Assembly (NCBI GenBank): GCA_004555635.1
Contig: SFHN01000032.1
Location: 1-9,678 of the forward strand
Reading direction: 5' to 3'
Source of the DNA: [Eubacterium] saphenum
Lineage (GTDB): Bacteria; Bacillota; Clostridia; Oscillospirales; Ruminococcaceae
DNA: 9,678 nt
Of the stretch, positions 1 to 5,675 are shown piece by piece (position 1 is the first letter of the stretch; each line of letters begins with the position of its first letter). Both the position numbers and the translations under genes were made by a program. The notes below the pieces were generated by a model that did not search any database, was not told the DNA's origin, and saw only the letters and a list, made by a program, of their open reading frames with translations.

Positions 1-28
1 GTAGTCTGTCAGTGAAAGGAGAATGATT

Positions 29-541
29 ATGGACCAGCAGAAAACAGGAAGATTCCTCAAAGAACTTCGGAAAGAAAAAGGCCTGACGCAAGAACAGGTC
101 GCTGAGCATTTCAATGTTGCGGGAAGAACCGTCAGCCGCTGGGAGACCGGCAGCAATATGCCCGACCTTAGTATGCTGGTGGAAATATCTTCTTTCTACG
201 AAGTGGATATCAGGGAAATCATTGACGGCGAAAGGAAAAGTGAGAAGATGGACAACGAATTAAAAGAAACGCTGGAAAAAGTCGCGGACTACAATGACGC
301 GATATATGCAAAAACTACGAGAACAGGCATTATTACAATGATAGTGGTATTTATCATATTAGTGCTGATTTCGGCGTTTAAGGAGATATCATCAGCACCG
401 CTTGTGAGTATGCTGTGCGCATACGGCGGCGCGACATACATCAGCAAACTGAAATACACAAAGGATAAATCAAATCTGATTGTGGGAATAATGTTTTTTA
501 TTTCTATGCTGATAAATACCATTGTGTTTATACTTAAATAG
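29..541 (+). CDS. XRE-family HTH regulator with C-terminal membrane domain
   Basis: This is probably a membrane-anchored transcription factor. Residues about 7-62 form a Cro/C1-type helix-turn-helix with the common Firmicute pattern LTQEQVAEHFNV followed by RTVSRWETG and MPD. A charged linker (about 63-95) leads to three hydrophobic segments at about 100-117, 121-138 and 149-169, so the C-terminal half should sit in the membrane. I chose the ATG at 29 because AAGGAG (16-21) lies 7 bases upstream; the ATG at 23 would be only 1 base from it. The protein is 170 residues, a usual size for this loose family. The gene is visibly A+T richer than the genes to its right and shares no operon with them, which suggests a separate origin. 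The signal sensed and the target genes cannot be read from the sequence. Family assignment is secure; function beyond DNA binding is inference. Confidence 0.88.
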   Translation: MDQQKTGRFLKELRKEKGLTQEQVAEHFNVAGRTVSRWETGSNMPDLSMLVEISSFYEVDIREIIDGERKSEKMDNELKETLEKVADYNDAIYAKTTRTGIITMIVVFIILVLISAFKEISSAPLVSMLCAYGGATYISKLKYTKDKSNLIVGIMFFISMLINTIVFILK

Positions 542-575
542 GTATGTGGTTGCCGCGTTATGTCAATCCTGAGTG

Positions 576-604
576 TGAAAGCGCTTGCAAACGAGGCGCT
601 TTCA
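576..604 (+). terminator. Hairpin after the XRE gene
   Basis: A perfect 9-bp stem, TGAAAGCGC (576-584) with GCGCTTTCA (596-604), and an 11-base loop lie 35 bases after the XRE stop codon. There is no T run behind it, so it may be a weak terminator or a 3'-end stabilising hairpin. It works as part of a pair with the hairpin at 617-644. Confidence 0.45.
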
Positions 605-616
605 GCCTAATAAATC

Positions 617-644
617 AGCCCGAGAAGAAAATTCCTCTCGGGCT
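617..644. terminator. Bidirectional terminator between convergent genes
   Basis: A perfect 9-bp stem, AGCCCGAGA (617-625) with TCTCGGGCT (636-644), has a 10-base loop. It lies 4 bases past the stop of the reverse-strand lysozyme gene and is followed on that strand by a T-rich GATTTATTA. On the forward strand it is followed by TGTGTTATTT. It probably ends the lysis cassette transcript and also backs up termination of the XRE gene. Confidence 0.65.
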
Positions 645-648
645 TGTG

Positions 649-1395
649 TTATTTCTGCTGTGATTTCTTCGCGCCCACCGTGCAGCCAAGCTCACGCAGG
701 CGCTTGATTTCGTCGGCGCGCTCCCACGCGTACACAGTTTTCTGCGCAGTTAGCATACAGCGGCGCGGAACGTTCTGCCCCGCGTTTGCAATCAACTGCG
801 CGAGGTCGCAGTACGCGATGTTCCCATCAACCTTGCCGACTGCGCCCGCAGGTCTGAACGTGCCGAACTGCCAAACCTGCTGACCGTACTGCCGCTGCTT
901 GCCGTTCGCCGTGTAGTGCGCAAGCCACAGCGGATTTTTCAGCAGCACGCCCTTGTCCGCGTAGCTTTCGAGAAAGCTCGGGTTAGAGTACAGCATAGCG
1001 TAATAGCCGCCCGCTTTTATCTCCGCGAGAAACGCGCTGCATATCGCCGTGTACTCGCCCTTTGACAGCTTCGGCGACAGCACCCGCTTGTCCTCGTAGT
1101 CAAACACAACGGGGTACTCAAGCTTCAGCCCCTTTATCTTGTCAAGCACAAACCGCGCCTCTGCCCTTGCTTCCTCTACGCTCCGCGCAAGCGAGTAGAA
1201 GTACACGCCAAGCTTTACCTTGCCGGAAAGCGCGTTGTAATGCTCAAAAAAGCGCGTGTCAACCTTGCCTGGATAGCCGATACGCAAAAACGCGAAGCTG
1301 ATTTTCCTGCCGCCGTATGTCGAAGCGAGCAGCTTCTTGTAGTCGGTTATTTTGTTTGCGTAGGAAAGGTCAATTCCGAAAAGTTCAGTCGCCAT
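649..1395 (-). CDS. GH25 lysozyme (phage-type endolysin)
   Basis: A glycoside hydrolase family 25 muramidase, which cleaves the MurNAc-GlcNAc bond of peptidoglycan. The family pattern runs through residues 6-200: GIDLSYAN with the first acidic residue D9, then FAFLRIGY, DTRFFEHY, GVYFYSLA-SVEEA, the catalytic PVVFDYED with D99 and E101, AMLYSNPSFL, LWLAHY, VWQFG and KVDGNIAYCDL. There is no signal peptide, which fits release through the neighbouring holin. No recognised wall-binding repeat follows the catalytic domain; the last 45 residues are a short charged tail that I cannot assign. The start at 1395 overlaps the holin end by 11 bases, and AGGAGG (1408-1413) lies 12 bases upstream inside the holin gene, so translation is probably coupled. 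Whether the enzyme serves a phage remnant or a host release process is open. Confidence 0.93.
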   Translation of the reverse strand: MATELFGIDLSYANKITDYKKLLASTYGGRKISFAFLRIGYPGKVDTRFFEHYNALSGKVKLGVYFYSLARSVEEARAEARFVLDKIKGLKLEYPVVFDYEDKRVLSPKLSKGEYTAICSAFLAEIKAGGYYAMLYSNPSFLESYADKGVLLKNPLWLAHYTANGKQRQYGQQVWQFGTFRPAGAVGKVDGNIAYCDLAQLIANAGQNVPRRCMLTAQKTVYAWERADEIKRLRELGCTVGAKKSQQK

Positions 1396-1813
1396 TGTTG
1401 TCTTTGTCCTCCTCGTCGTTTTTTAGCTGGGCGAGCATTTCGCGCAGCTTTTTCGGTATCGGCAGCCCAAGCTCGCCCGCGTTTTCGCATATCGAAAGGC
1501 TCTCGTTTGCGAGGAAGAACAGCTCCACCGCCGTCATAAGCGCCGCGCCCTGCCCGATTACATACGCGTCGATTATATGCCCGAGCGCAATCAGCGTTAT
1601 CATAAACAGCTTCTTGACAATGCCGCGAAAGCCCGCCGAGCTTGACAGCCGCTTCAGCACCGCCGCCGCGATAACGCCTGTCACATAGTCCGCCGCCATC
1701 ACCGCAACCACCGCGAAAAACAGCCCGTCAAGTTCCCCGAAGAAGAACCCGCCGACCGCTCCGAGTGCGGCACAGACAGCGTGTATTATTTTTTCTGCCT
1801 TGTCAAAGGTCAT
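1385..1813 (-). CDS. Phage holin family protein (Phage_holin_4_1 / TcdE type)
   Basis: A small membrane protein that would form lesions in the cytoplasmic membrane and let the downstream lysozyme reach the wall. The 142 residues show hydrophobic segments at about 10-26, 31-53, 68-86 and 88-104, and the family signatures ADYVTG (41-46), GIVKKL (64-69) and NESLSICENAGELGLPIP (103-120), then a very acidic end (NDEEDKDNNGD). Length and pattern fit the holin family that includes TcdE, the Clostridioides difficile holin linked to toxin release. The start at 1813 has AAGGAGG (1821-1827) 7 bases upstream. It is the first gene of a two-gene reverse operon with the GH25 lysozyme. I found no convincing sigma-70 promoter upstream. 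No portal, tail, integrase or terminase genes are seen beside it, so it is either a prophage edge, a relic or a domesticated lysis unit. Confidence 0.9.
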   Translation of the reverse strand: MTFDKAEKIIHAVCAALGAVGGFFFGELDGLFFAVVAVMAADYVTGVIAAAVLKRLSSSAGFRGIVKKLFMITLIALGHIIDAYVIGQGAALMTAVELFFLANESLSICENAGELGLPIPKKLREMLAQLKNDEEDKDNNGD

Positions 1814-1838
1814 TTTTGCACCTCCTTAGTACCATAGT

Positions 1839-1854
1839 ACGGGAGTTCTCCCGT
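1839..1854. repeat. Perfect inverted repeat upstream of the holin gene
   Basis: ACGGGAG and CTCCCGT are 7-base arms around a TT centre, 26 bases upstream of the holin start and 12 bases beyond its ribosome binding site. As RNA it would form a tight leader hairpin; as DNA it looks like an operator. No protein can be assigned. Confidence 0.45.
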
Positions 1855-1880
1855 TCTCTAAAATGTACCTTAGGTTAAAC

Positions 1881-1926
1881 TGCAAAAACGTGCAAAAATG
1901 CCGCTTTTGGCATAGCGCTGCCAAAA
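1881..1926. promoter_or_regulatory. Candidate operator: direct repeat plus 22-bp palindrome
   Basis: Two neighbouring structures lie between the divergent holin and ABC-transporter genes. TGCAAAAACG (1881-1890) is directly repeated as TGCAAAAATG (1891-1900). Then TTTTGGCA (1905-1912), TAGCGC and TGCCAAAA (1919-1926) form a perfect 8-bp dyad ending 14 bases before the transporter -35 box. The first arm can also pair with TGCC at 1899-1902, so two exclusive hairpins are possible in a reverse-strand transcript. The position suits a transporter regulator, but the protein is unknown. Confidence 0.4.
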
Positions 1927-1940
1927 ATTCTCCGCCGCTG

Positions 1941-1969
1941 TTGACAAATCGGGAGAGATGTGCTATTAT
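1941..1969 (+). promoter_or_regulatory. Sigma-70-type promoter of the ABC importer operon
   Basis: A consensus -35 box TTGACA (1941-1946), a 17-base spacer and a -10 box TATTAT (1964-1969) preceded by TGTGC, the Gram-positive TRTGN extended -10 element. Transcription should start near 1976, about 50 bases before the binding-protein start codon. The match is near ideal, so basal expression is probably strong. Confidence 0.85.
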
Positions 1970-2027
1970 AGTAAATGGTGCTTTATTGCGCTAGCATAAT
2001 AATAAGGGAAATGAAAGGGACAAAATT

Positions 2028-2804
2028 ATGAAGAAGATCTTATCCGCTGTGCTTTGCGCAGCAATGCTGCTGGGTATCGGCGGCTGCAAGAAAAGCGAAG
2101 ATGAAAAGTTCGTTGTCGGCATTACATATTTCGAGCCGATGAACTACTTCGACGAGAACGGCGAGCTTACCGGCTTTGAAACCGAGTTCACAAAGGCTGT
2201 CTGTGAGAAGATGGGAAAGACCCCCGAGTTCCGCGAGATTGAGTGGGAGAAGAAGGAGCTTGAGCTTAATTCCGGTACAATCGACGCTATCTGGAACGGT
2301 CTTACCGTAACAGAGGAGAGAAAGGAAAATATGGCTTTCTCCACCTCCTACATCAGAAACAAGCAGGTTGCCGTTATCAAGAAGGATAACGCCGAAAAGT
2401 TCGCCGACATCAACGCTATGCAGGGCATAAAGGTTGCTGCGGAGAGCGGCTCTGCGGGTCAGGACGCTATCGAAGCTAGCGAGGTTCTGGCTTCCGACGA
2501 GTTTGTCGGCTGCGCAGCACAGAAGGACGTTCTGCTTGAGCTTAAGGCAGGCACTGTTGACGTTGGCGTTATGGACTACGTTATGGCAAAGGCTTCCATC
2601 GGCGACGGCACCGATTATTCCGACCTGATGATTGTCGAGTCCGTAAATCTTATGCCCGAGGAATACGCAGTCGGTCTGCGCCTTGACGACAAGGAAACCC
2701 TCGACGCGATTAACAAGGCAATCGACGAGATGGTTAAGGACGGCTCGCTGCTTAAGCTCTGCGAGAAGTACGACCTCGCGGACGTTTACGCTTTCGCGGA
2801 ATAA
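2028..2804 (+). CDS. Amino-acid ABC transporter substrate-binding lipoprotein
   Basis: The extracellular binding protein of a polar amino-acid importer (family 3 solute-binding, SBP_bac_3). Residues 1-19 form a lipoprotein signal peptide ending in IGGC, with C20 the lipid-attached cysteine; an acidic linker follows. The mature domain has the family landmarks VGITYFEPMNYFDENGELTGFETEF (29-53), WNGLTVTEER (89-98), where R98 normally holds the ligand carboxylate, the ESGSAGQ loop (139-145) and VMDYVMA with D183, which normally holds the ligand amino group. The 258-residue length is usual. GAAAGGGA (2013-2020) serves as ribosome binding site, 7 bases upstream. It leads a three-gene operon with the permease and ATPase. 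The motifs show an alpha-amino-acid ligand but do not say which one; cystine, arginine, glutamine or similar remain possible. Confidence 0.92.
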   Translation: MKKILSAVLCAAMLLGIGGCKKSEDEKFVVGITYFEPMNYFDENGELTGFETEFTKAVCEKMGKTPEFREIEWEKKELELNSGTIDAIWNGLTVTEERKENMAFSTSYIRNKQVAVIKKDNAEKFADINAMQGIKVAAESGSAGQDAIEASEVLASDEFVGCAAQKDVLLELKAGTVDVGVMDYVMAKASIGDGTDYSDLMIVESVNLMPEEYAVGLRLDDKETLDAINKAIDEMVKDGSLLKLCEKYDLADVYAFAE

Positions 2805-2816
2805 GACACAAGGCTA

Positions 2817-2844
2817 CTGCGGCAGACGCAATCGTTTGCCGCAG
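2817..2844 (+). terminator. Strong hairpin between binding-protein and permease genes
   Basis: A 12-bp stem (2817-2828 with 2833-2844, one G-T pair) and a CAAT loop start 12 bases after the binding-protein stop codon. Only CTTTATTC follows, so it should be at most a partial terminator. Such hairpins commonly protect an upstream message or thin out readthrough, giving more binding protein than permease and ATPase. That role is inferred. Confidence 0.6.
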
Positions 2845-2856
2845 CTTTATTCAGCA

Positions 2857-2891
2857 GGGAAAAGGAACAAGGGAAAAGGAAAACGGGAAAC
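2857..2891 (+). repeat. Purine-only 14-bp tandem repeat at the permease ribosome binding site
   Basis: GGGAAAAGGAACAA (2857-2870) is followed directly by GGGAAAAGGAAAAC (2871-2884) and a partial third copy GGGAAACG (2885-2892). The tract is nearly pure purine, carries several GGGA/AGGA Shine-Dalgarno-like cores and ends just before the permease ATG. Which core is used is unclear. Confidence 0.45.
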
Positions 2892-2894
2892 GAT

Positions 2895-3542
2895 ATGTCA
2901 TTTATTGAAGTAACCTTGCAGCTCTCAAAGGGCTTTCTGACAACGCTGGAGATATTCGCGGTGACGCTCTTGTGCTCGGTGCCGCTGGGGCTTTTGATAA
3001 CCTTCGGCTCGATGTCAAAGATACCGCCGATAAAGTGGGTGGTAAAGACTTTCGTGTGGATAATCCGCGGAACTCCGCTTATGCTTCAGATTATTTTCGT
3101 GTTCTTCGGACCTGGGCTTATCTGGGGCGGCACGGCGCTTCCGCGTCTTACCGCCGTGCTTATCGCGTTCATCATCAACTACGCGTGCTATTTCTCCGAG
3201 ATTTACCGCGGCGGTATCGAGAGCATACCTAAGGGTCAGTATGAGGCGGGACAGGTGCTCGGAATGACAAAGTCGCAGATTTTCTTCAAGGTCGTTCTGC
3301 TTCAGGTGGTAAAGCGCATTGTTCCCCCGATGGGAAACGAGATAATAACGCTTGTAAAGGATACGTCGCTTGCGCGCGTTATCGCGGTTGTGGAGCTTGT
3401 TAAGGCGGCGGAAACGATAGTCGCGCTCAAAGCGATAATCTGGCCGCTGTTCTATGTCGCGGTGTTCTATCTGCTGTTCTCGGGTCTGCTTACAATGCTG
3501 CTCGGCTATGCGGAGAAGAAGATGAACTATTTCCACGGTTAA
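2895..3542 (+). CDS. Amino-acid ABC transporter permease
   Basis: The membrane channel subunit of the importer, of the His/Glu/Gln/Arg/opine family (GlnP/HisM type), which normally works as a dimer. About five membrane segments are visible, near residues 12-36, 50-72, 82-100, 130-155 and 185-208. Family motifs are IIRGTPLMLQ (56-65) and the EAA loop, here YEAGQVLGMTKSQIFFKVVLLQ, which docks with the ATPase, followed by IVPPMGNEIITLVKDTSLA. The 215-residue length is typical. The start has no single strong ribosome binding site but lies behind a purine-rich repeat, and a strong hairpin separates it from the binding-protein gene, so its translation may be lower. The ATPase gene starts 12 bases after its stop codon. 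The only permease here, it presumably forms a homodimer. Confidence 0.93.
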   Translation: MSFIEVTLQLSKGFLTTLEIFAVTLLCSVPLGLLITFGSMSKIPPIKWVVKTFVWIIRGTPLMLQIIFVFFGPGLIWGGTALPRLTAVLIAFIINYACYFSEIYRGGIESIPKGQYEAGQVLGMTKSQIFFKVVLLQVVKRIVPPMGNEIITLVKDTSLARVIAVVELVKAAETIVALKAIIWPLFYVAVFYLLFSGLLTMLLGYAEKKMNYFHG

Positions 3543-3554
3543 GGGAGGAGCAAA

Positions 3555-4355
3555 ATGGAGCAAACAAATTCAAACGGCTGCTTTCTTGAAATCAGCGGGA
3601 TAACCAAAAGCTTCGGCAAAACCGAGGTGTTAAAGGGCATTGACTTCTCTATGCAAAAGGGCGAGGTGCTTGCGATAATCGGCTCGTCGGGCAGCGGAAA
3701 GACAACGCTGCTGCGCTGCCTTAACTTCCTTGAGCGCCCCGACACCGGCACAATAACGCTTGACGGAAAGCTGCTTTTCGACGCCGCCGCGGAGTACAGC
3801 GAAAACGAAATCCGCGAAAAGCGCCTGCGCTTCGGAATGGTGTTTCAGTCGTTCAACCTGTTCCCGCAGTATACCGTGCTGGATAACGTATCGCTTGCGC
3901 CGACGCTTATGCTTACGAGGTCCGAGCCGAAATCGCGCCGCGCCGCCGTCAAGAAGGAAATCGACGAGCGCTCCCGTGCTCTGCTGAAAACGGTAGGGCT
4001 GTCGGAGAAGCTTGCGAATTACCCCTGCGAGCTTTCGGGCGGTCAGCAGCAGCGCGTTGCGATTGCGCGCGCCCTTGCGATGAAGCCGGATATCCTGTGC
4101 TTTGACGAGCCTACGTCCGCGCTTGACCCCGAGCTTACGGGCGAGGTGCTTCGCGTTATCCGCGAGCTGAAAAGCTCCGACAGGACGATGATTGTCGTCA
4201 CCCACGAGATGAACTTTGCGCGCGGCGTTGCGGACAAGGTCATTTTTATGGCGGACGGCGTTATTGAGGAATACGGCACGCCCGACGAGGTTTTCGGAAA
4301 TCCGTCGAGCGAAAAGACAAGGGCGTTTCTCGAAAAATCCCTTGAAAATCTATAA
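3555..4355 (+). CDS. Amino-acid ABC transporter ATPase
   Basis: The ATP-hydrolysing subunit of the importer, of the GlnQ/HisP type, acting on the cytoplasmic face. All nucleotide-binding elements are intact: Walker A GSSGSGKT (43-50), Q-loop with Q98 in VFQSFNLFPQ, signature LSGGQQQR (160-167), Walker B ILCFDEP with catalytic E185, D-loop SALD and switch H217 in VVTHEMNFA. At 266 residues it is about 20 longer than many relatives: a short N-terminal extension and a longer loop after strand 3 (LLFDAAAEYSENEIREK). GGGAGG (3543-3548) lies 6 bases before the ATG. It is the last gene of the operon and is followed by a GC-rich terminator. Substrate is fixed by the binding protein, so no specific gene name is given. 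Confidence 0.95.
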   Translation: MEQTNSNGCFLEISGITKSFGKTEVLKGIDFSMQKGEVLAIIGSSGSGKTTLLRCLNFLERPDTGTITLDGKLLFDAAAEYSENEIREKRLRFGMVFQSFNLFPQYTVLDNVSLAPTLMLTRSEPKSRRAAVKKEIDERSRALLKTVGLSEKLANYPCELSGGQQQRVAIARALAMKPDILCFDEPTSALDPELTGEVLRVIRELKSSDRTMIVVTHEMNFARGVADKVIFMADGVIEEYGTPDEVFGNPSSEKTRAFLEKSLENL

Positions 4356-4362
4356 AAAATCA

Positions 4363-4390
4363 CCCGCCCCCGATTTTTCACGGGGGCGGG
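4363..4390. terminator. GC-rich bidirectional terminator
   Basis: A perfect 10-bp stem, CCCGCCCCCG (4363-4372) with CGGGGGCGGG (4381-4390), has an 8-base loop between the convergent ATPase and Spo0A-like genes. On the reverse strand it is followed by TGATTTTTTATA, a good T run. On the forward strand the tail CTTGTGCTTGTT is weaker. It probably ends both transcripts. Confidence 0.85.
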
Positions 4391-4421
4391 CTTGTGCTTG
4401 TTAAATTGTATTCGAAGCGGC

Positions 4422-5207
4422 TTATCTCATTCCCGAAACCGCAACGCTGCGCTGCTGCTTGAATCTAAGCCGCAGGTGGTCTGCGATAAGCGCAATGAAC
4501 TCGGAGTTGGTGGGCTTGCCTTTCGCGGTGTGCACGGTGTAGGAGAAAATCCGCGTCAGCACCTCGATATCCCCCCTGTCCCAAGCGATTTCGATTGCGT
4601 GGCGGATTGCGCGCTCAACGCGTGAGGAGGTTGTCTGGTACTTTTTCGCTACGGTGGGGTAAAGCAGCTTTGTTATGCAGTTTATCATCTCGTCGTTGTT
4701 CACCGAAAGCATAATCGCGGTGCGTATGTAGTGGTAGCCCTTGATGTGCGCGGGGATTCCGACTTGGTGGATTATCTCGGTGACTGCGCATTCAAGCTCG
4801 GTTTCGTCAGGCTCGTCGGGCACGGCGGGAAGCTCCGGCTCGCCGCAGATGTGCGATATCTTGTCCGCGAGAAAAGCAGGGTCAACCGGCTTGCTTATCA
4901 CGGAAGCGCCGACGCAGGCAGCCTCGCGCTCAAGCGTGCGGTCGTCGGTCGGAGAAACGATTATCACGTTCGGAACATACTTTTTCTCGACTTTAAGGCG
5001 GCGGATAACCTCGATTGCGTCGCAGTAGGGCATTTTTGCTTCAAGCACCGCCACGTCGGGCGTCTCGCTCTTTATCGAGCTAAGAACCGCGTTGCCGTCG
5101 CAGTGACGCGTTATCGCGTACATTCCCGCGTTTTTGAGCGCCCCTGCCCAAGCCATTCCGCAGTCTGCCGTGTCGTTTCCGATGAGCACCTTAATCTGAT
5201 TTGTCAT
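4422..5207 (-). CDS. spo0A: Spo0A-family response regulator lacking the phosphoacceptor Asp
   Basis: A transcription factor of the Spo0A family, the master switch of sporulation and stationary-phase programmes in Firmicutes. The C-terminal effector domain (about 140-250) is nearly textbook: VGIPAHIKGYHYIRTAI, TVAKKYQTTSSRVERAIRHAIEIAW with the recognition helix, and KPTNSEFIALIADHLRLRFK. The receiver (1-120) is more diverged: the phosphoacceptor site reads VAVLEAKMP, with E56 where Asp is expected, and the acidic pair is N11-D12 instead of Asp-Asp. S85 and K106 are kept. An acidic, proline-rich linker (122-139) joins the domains. The start at 5207 has AGGAGG (5216-5221) 8 bases upstream; the frame stays open to a TTG at 5363, but that lies at the predicted transcription start. 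Codon 56 reads GAA (5042-5040). Whether it drives sporulation here is unknown. Confidence 0.93.
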   Translation of the reverse strand: MTNQIKVLIGNDTADCGMAWAGALKNAGMYAITRHCDGNAVLSSIKSETPDVAVLEAKMPYCDAIEVIRRLKVEKKYVPNVIIVSPTDDRTLEREAACVGASVISKPVDPAFLADKISHICGEPELPAVPDEPDETELECAVTEIIHQVGIPAHIKGYHYIRTAIMLSVNNDEMINCITKLLYPTVAKKYQTTSSRVERAIRHAIEIAWDRGDIEVLTRIFSYTVHTAKGKPTNSEFIALIADHLRLRFKQQRSVAVSGMR

Positions 5208-5355
5208 AATTTTTTCCTCCTTTTTCTCCGTCTTTTCGGCCCTTTTATTTTCCCCAATTTGTGAGCGCCGCTTTTTTTGTCTTGCGATGAAAGAACCGTT
5301 GACGGTCTTGGTCGTTTGTGATATGTAAATGTCAGCTTTTTGGAAAAGTCTGCCA

Positions 5356-5364
5356 TTTGACAAG
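5356..5364 (-). promoter_or_regulatory. Spo0A-box-like site at the start point of the Spo0A-like gene
   Basis: On the reverse strand the site reads CTTGTCAAA, matching 8 of 9 bases of the Spo0A box TTTGTCRAA. It overlaps the predicted transcription start just below the -10 box, where bound protein would block RNA polymerase. The conserved recognition helix of the encoded regulator makes self-repression plausible, but a 9-base site can occur by chance. Confidence 0.45.
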
Positions 5365-5368
5365 AACT

Positions 5369-5397
5369 ATATTACCACAAAATGCAGGGAAAATCAA
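5369..5397 (-). promoter_or_regulatory. Promoter of the Spo0A-like gene
   Basis: On the reverse strand, -35 TTGATT (5397-5392), a 17-base spacer ending in TTTTGTGG, and -10 TAATAT (5374-5369). The TGTGG before the -10 box fits the extended TRTGN element. Transcription should start near 5362, leaving a leader of about 155 bases before the ATG at 5207. The layout closely resembles the small-RNA promoter at 5866-5894. Confidence 0.65.
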
Positions 5398-5438
5398 GTG
5401 GTTTCCTGCAAAACATCACAAAAAAACAAGCGTTTTAC

Positions 5439-5490
5439 AAGCGCCGCGAAAAGCGCAAAAGCCGATTGCTATCGCGTTTTTCGGGCGCTT
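5439..5490. other. Long imperfect hairpin upstream of the Spo0A-like promoter
   Basis: AAGCGCC (5439-5445) pairs with GGCGCTT (5484-5490), and CGAAAA (5447-5452) with TTTTCG (5478-5483), with one bulged base; a few more GC pairs are possible inside. Thirteen stem pairs are plain to see. On the reverse strand a T7 run lies about 12 bases beyond the stem, too far for a standard terminator. Its role is unknown. Confidence 0.4.
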
Positions 5491-5513
5491 CTACCGTTTT
5501 CGCCAAAAAAACC

Positions 5514-5552
5514 TTAACAAAATTTTAACACCGTCTTAACACCATTTTTATA
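5514..5552 (+). promoter_or_regulatory. PhoP-box-like array: four hexamers with 11-bp period
   Basis: TTAACA at 5514, 5525 and 5536 and TTTATA at 5547 are spaced exactly 11 bp apart. All four fit TT(A/C/T)A(C/T)A with 5-bp gaps, the hexamer known for the Bacillus subtilis PhoP response regulator, and the period is typical of OmpR/PhoB-family binding. The second copy could double as a -35 box and the fourth overlaps the -10 box of a forward promoter. No PhoP gene is in this window. Confidence 0.55.
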
Positions 5553-5554
5553 CG
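5525..5554 (+). promoter_or_regulatory. Candidate promoter inside the hexamer array
   Basis: TTAACA (5525-5530, five of six bases of the -35 consensus), an 18-base spacer and TATACG (5549-5554, four of six of the -10 consensus). Predicted start is near 5561, exactly where the first ncRNA hairpin begins. The weak -10 and overlap with the repeat array suggest an activator-dependent promoter. Confidence 0.4.
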
Positions 5555-5675
5555 CGCGGCATTTGTGCGGGGAGGTTCGCTTTCCTGCACAAAAGCAGCG
5601 GGGCGAGCGGTCCGCTTTCGTGGAAACGGCGCGGCAGAACCCCGAAAACGGTGAGTTTCTCCCTGTAAAATACAA

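Noticed and set aside
3015..4205. Long reverse-strand frames opposite the permease and ATPase
   Set aside because: Both forward genes have complete family motifs; the opposite frames show no motif and no ribosome binding site.
4731..5264. Forward frame of 177 codons opposite the Spo0A-like gene
   Set aside because: Antisense shadow of a gene whose DNA-binding domain is unmistakable; no ribosome binding site at its start.
5299..5327. Forward promoter TTGACG-17-TATGTA in the leader of the Spo0A-like gene
   Set aside because: The spacing is right, but the -10 matches only three of six and no plausible transcript or terminator follows.
5208..5363. N-terminal extension of the Spo0A-like protein by 52 residues from a TTG at 5363
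   Set aside because: The TTG coincides with the predicted transcription start, the extra residues resemble no receiver domain, and the ATG at 5207 has an ideal AGGAGG at 8 bases.
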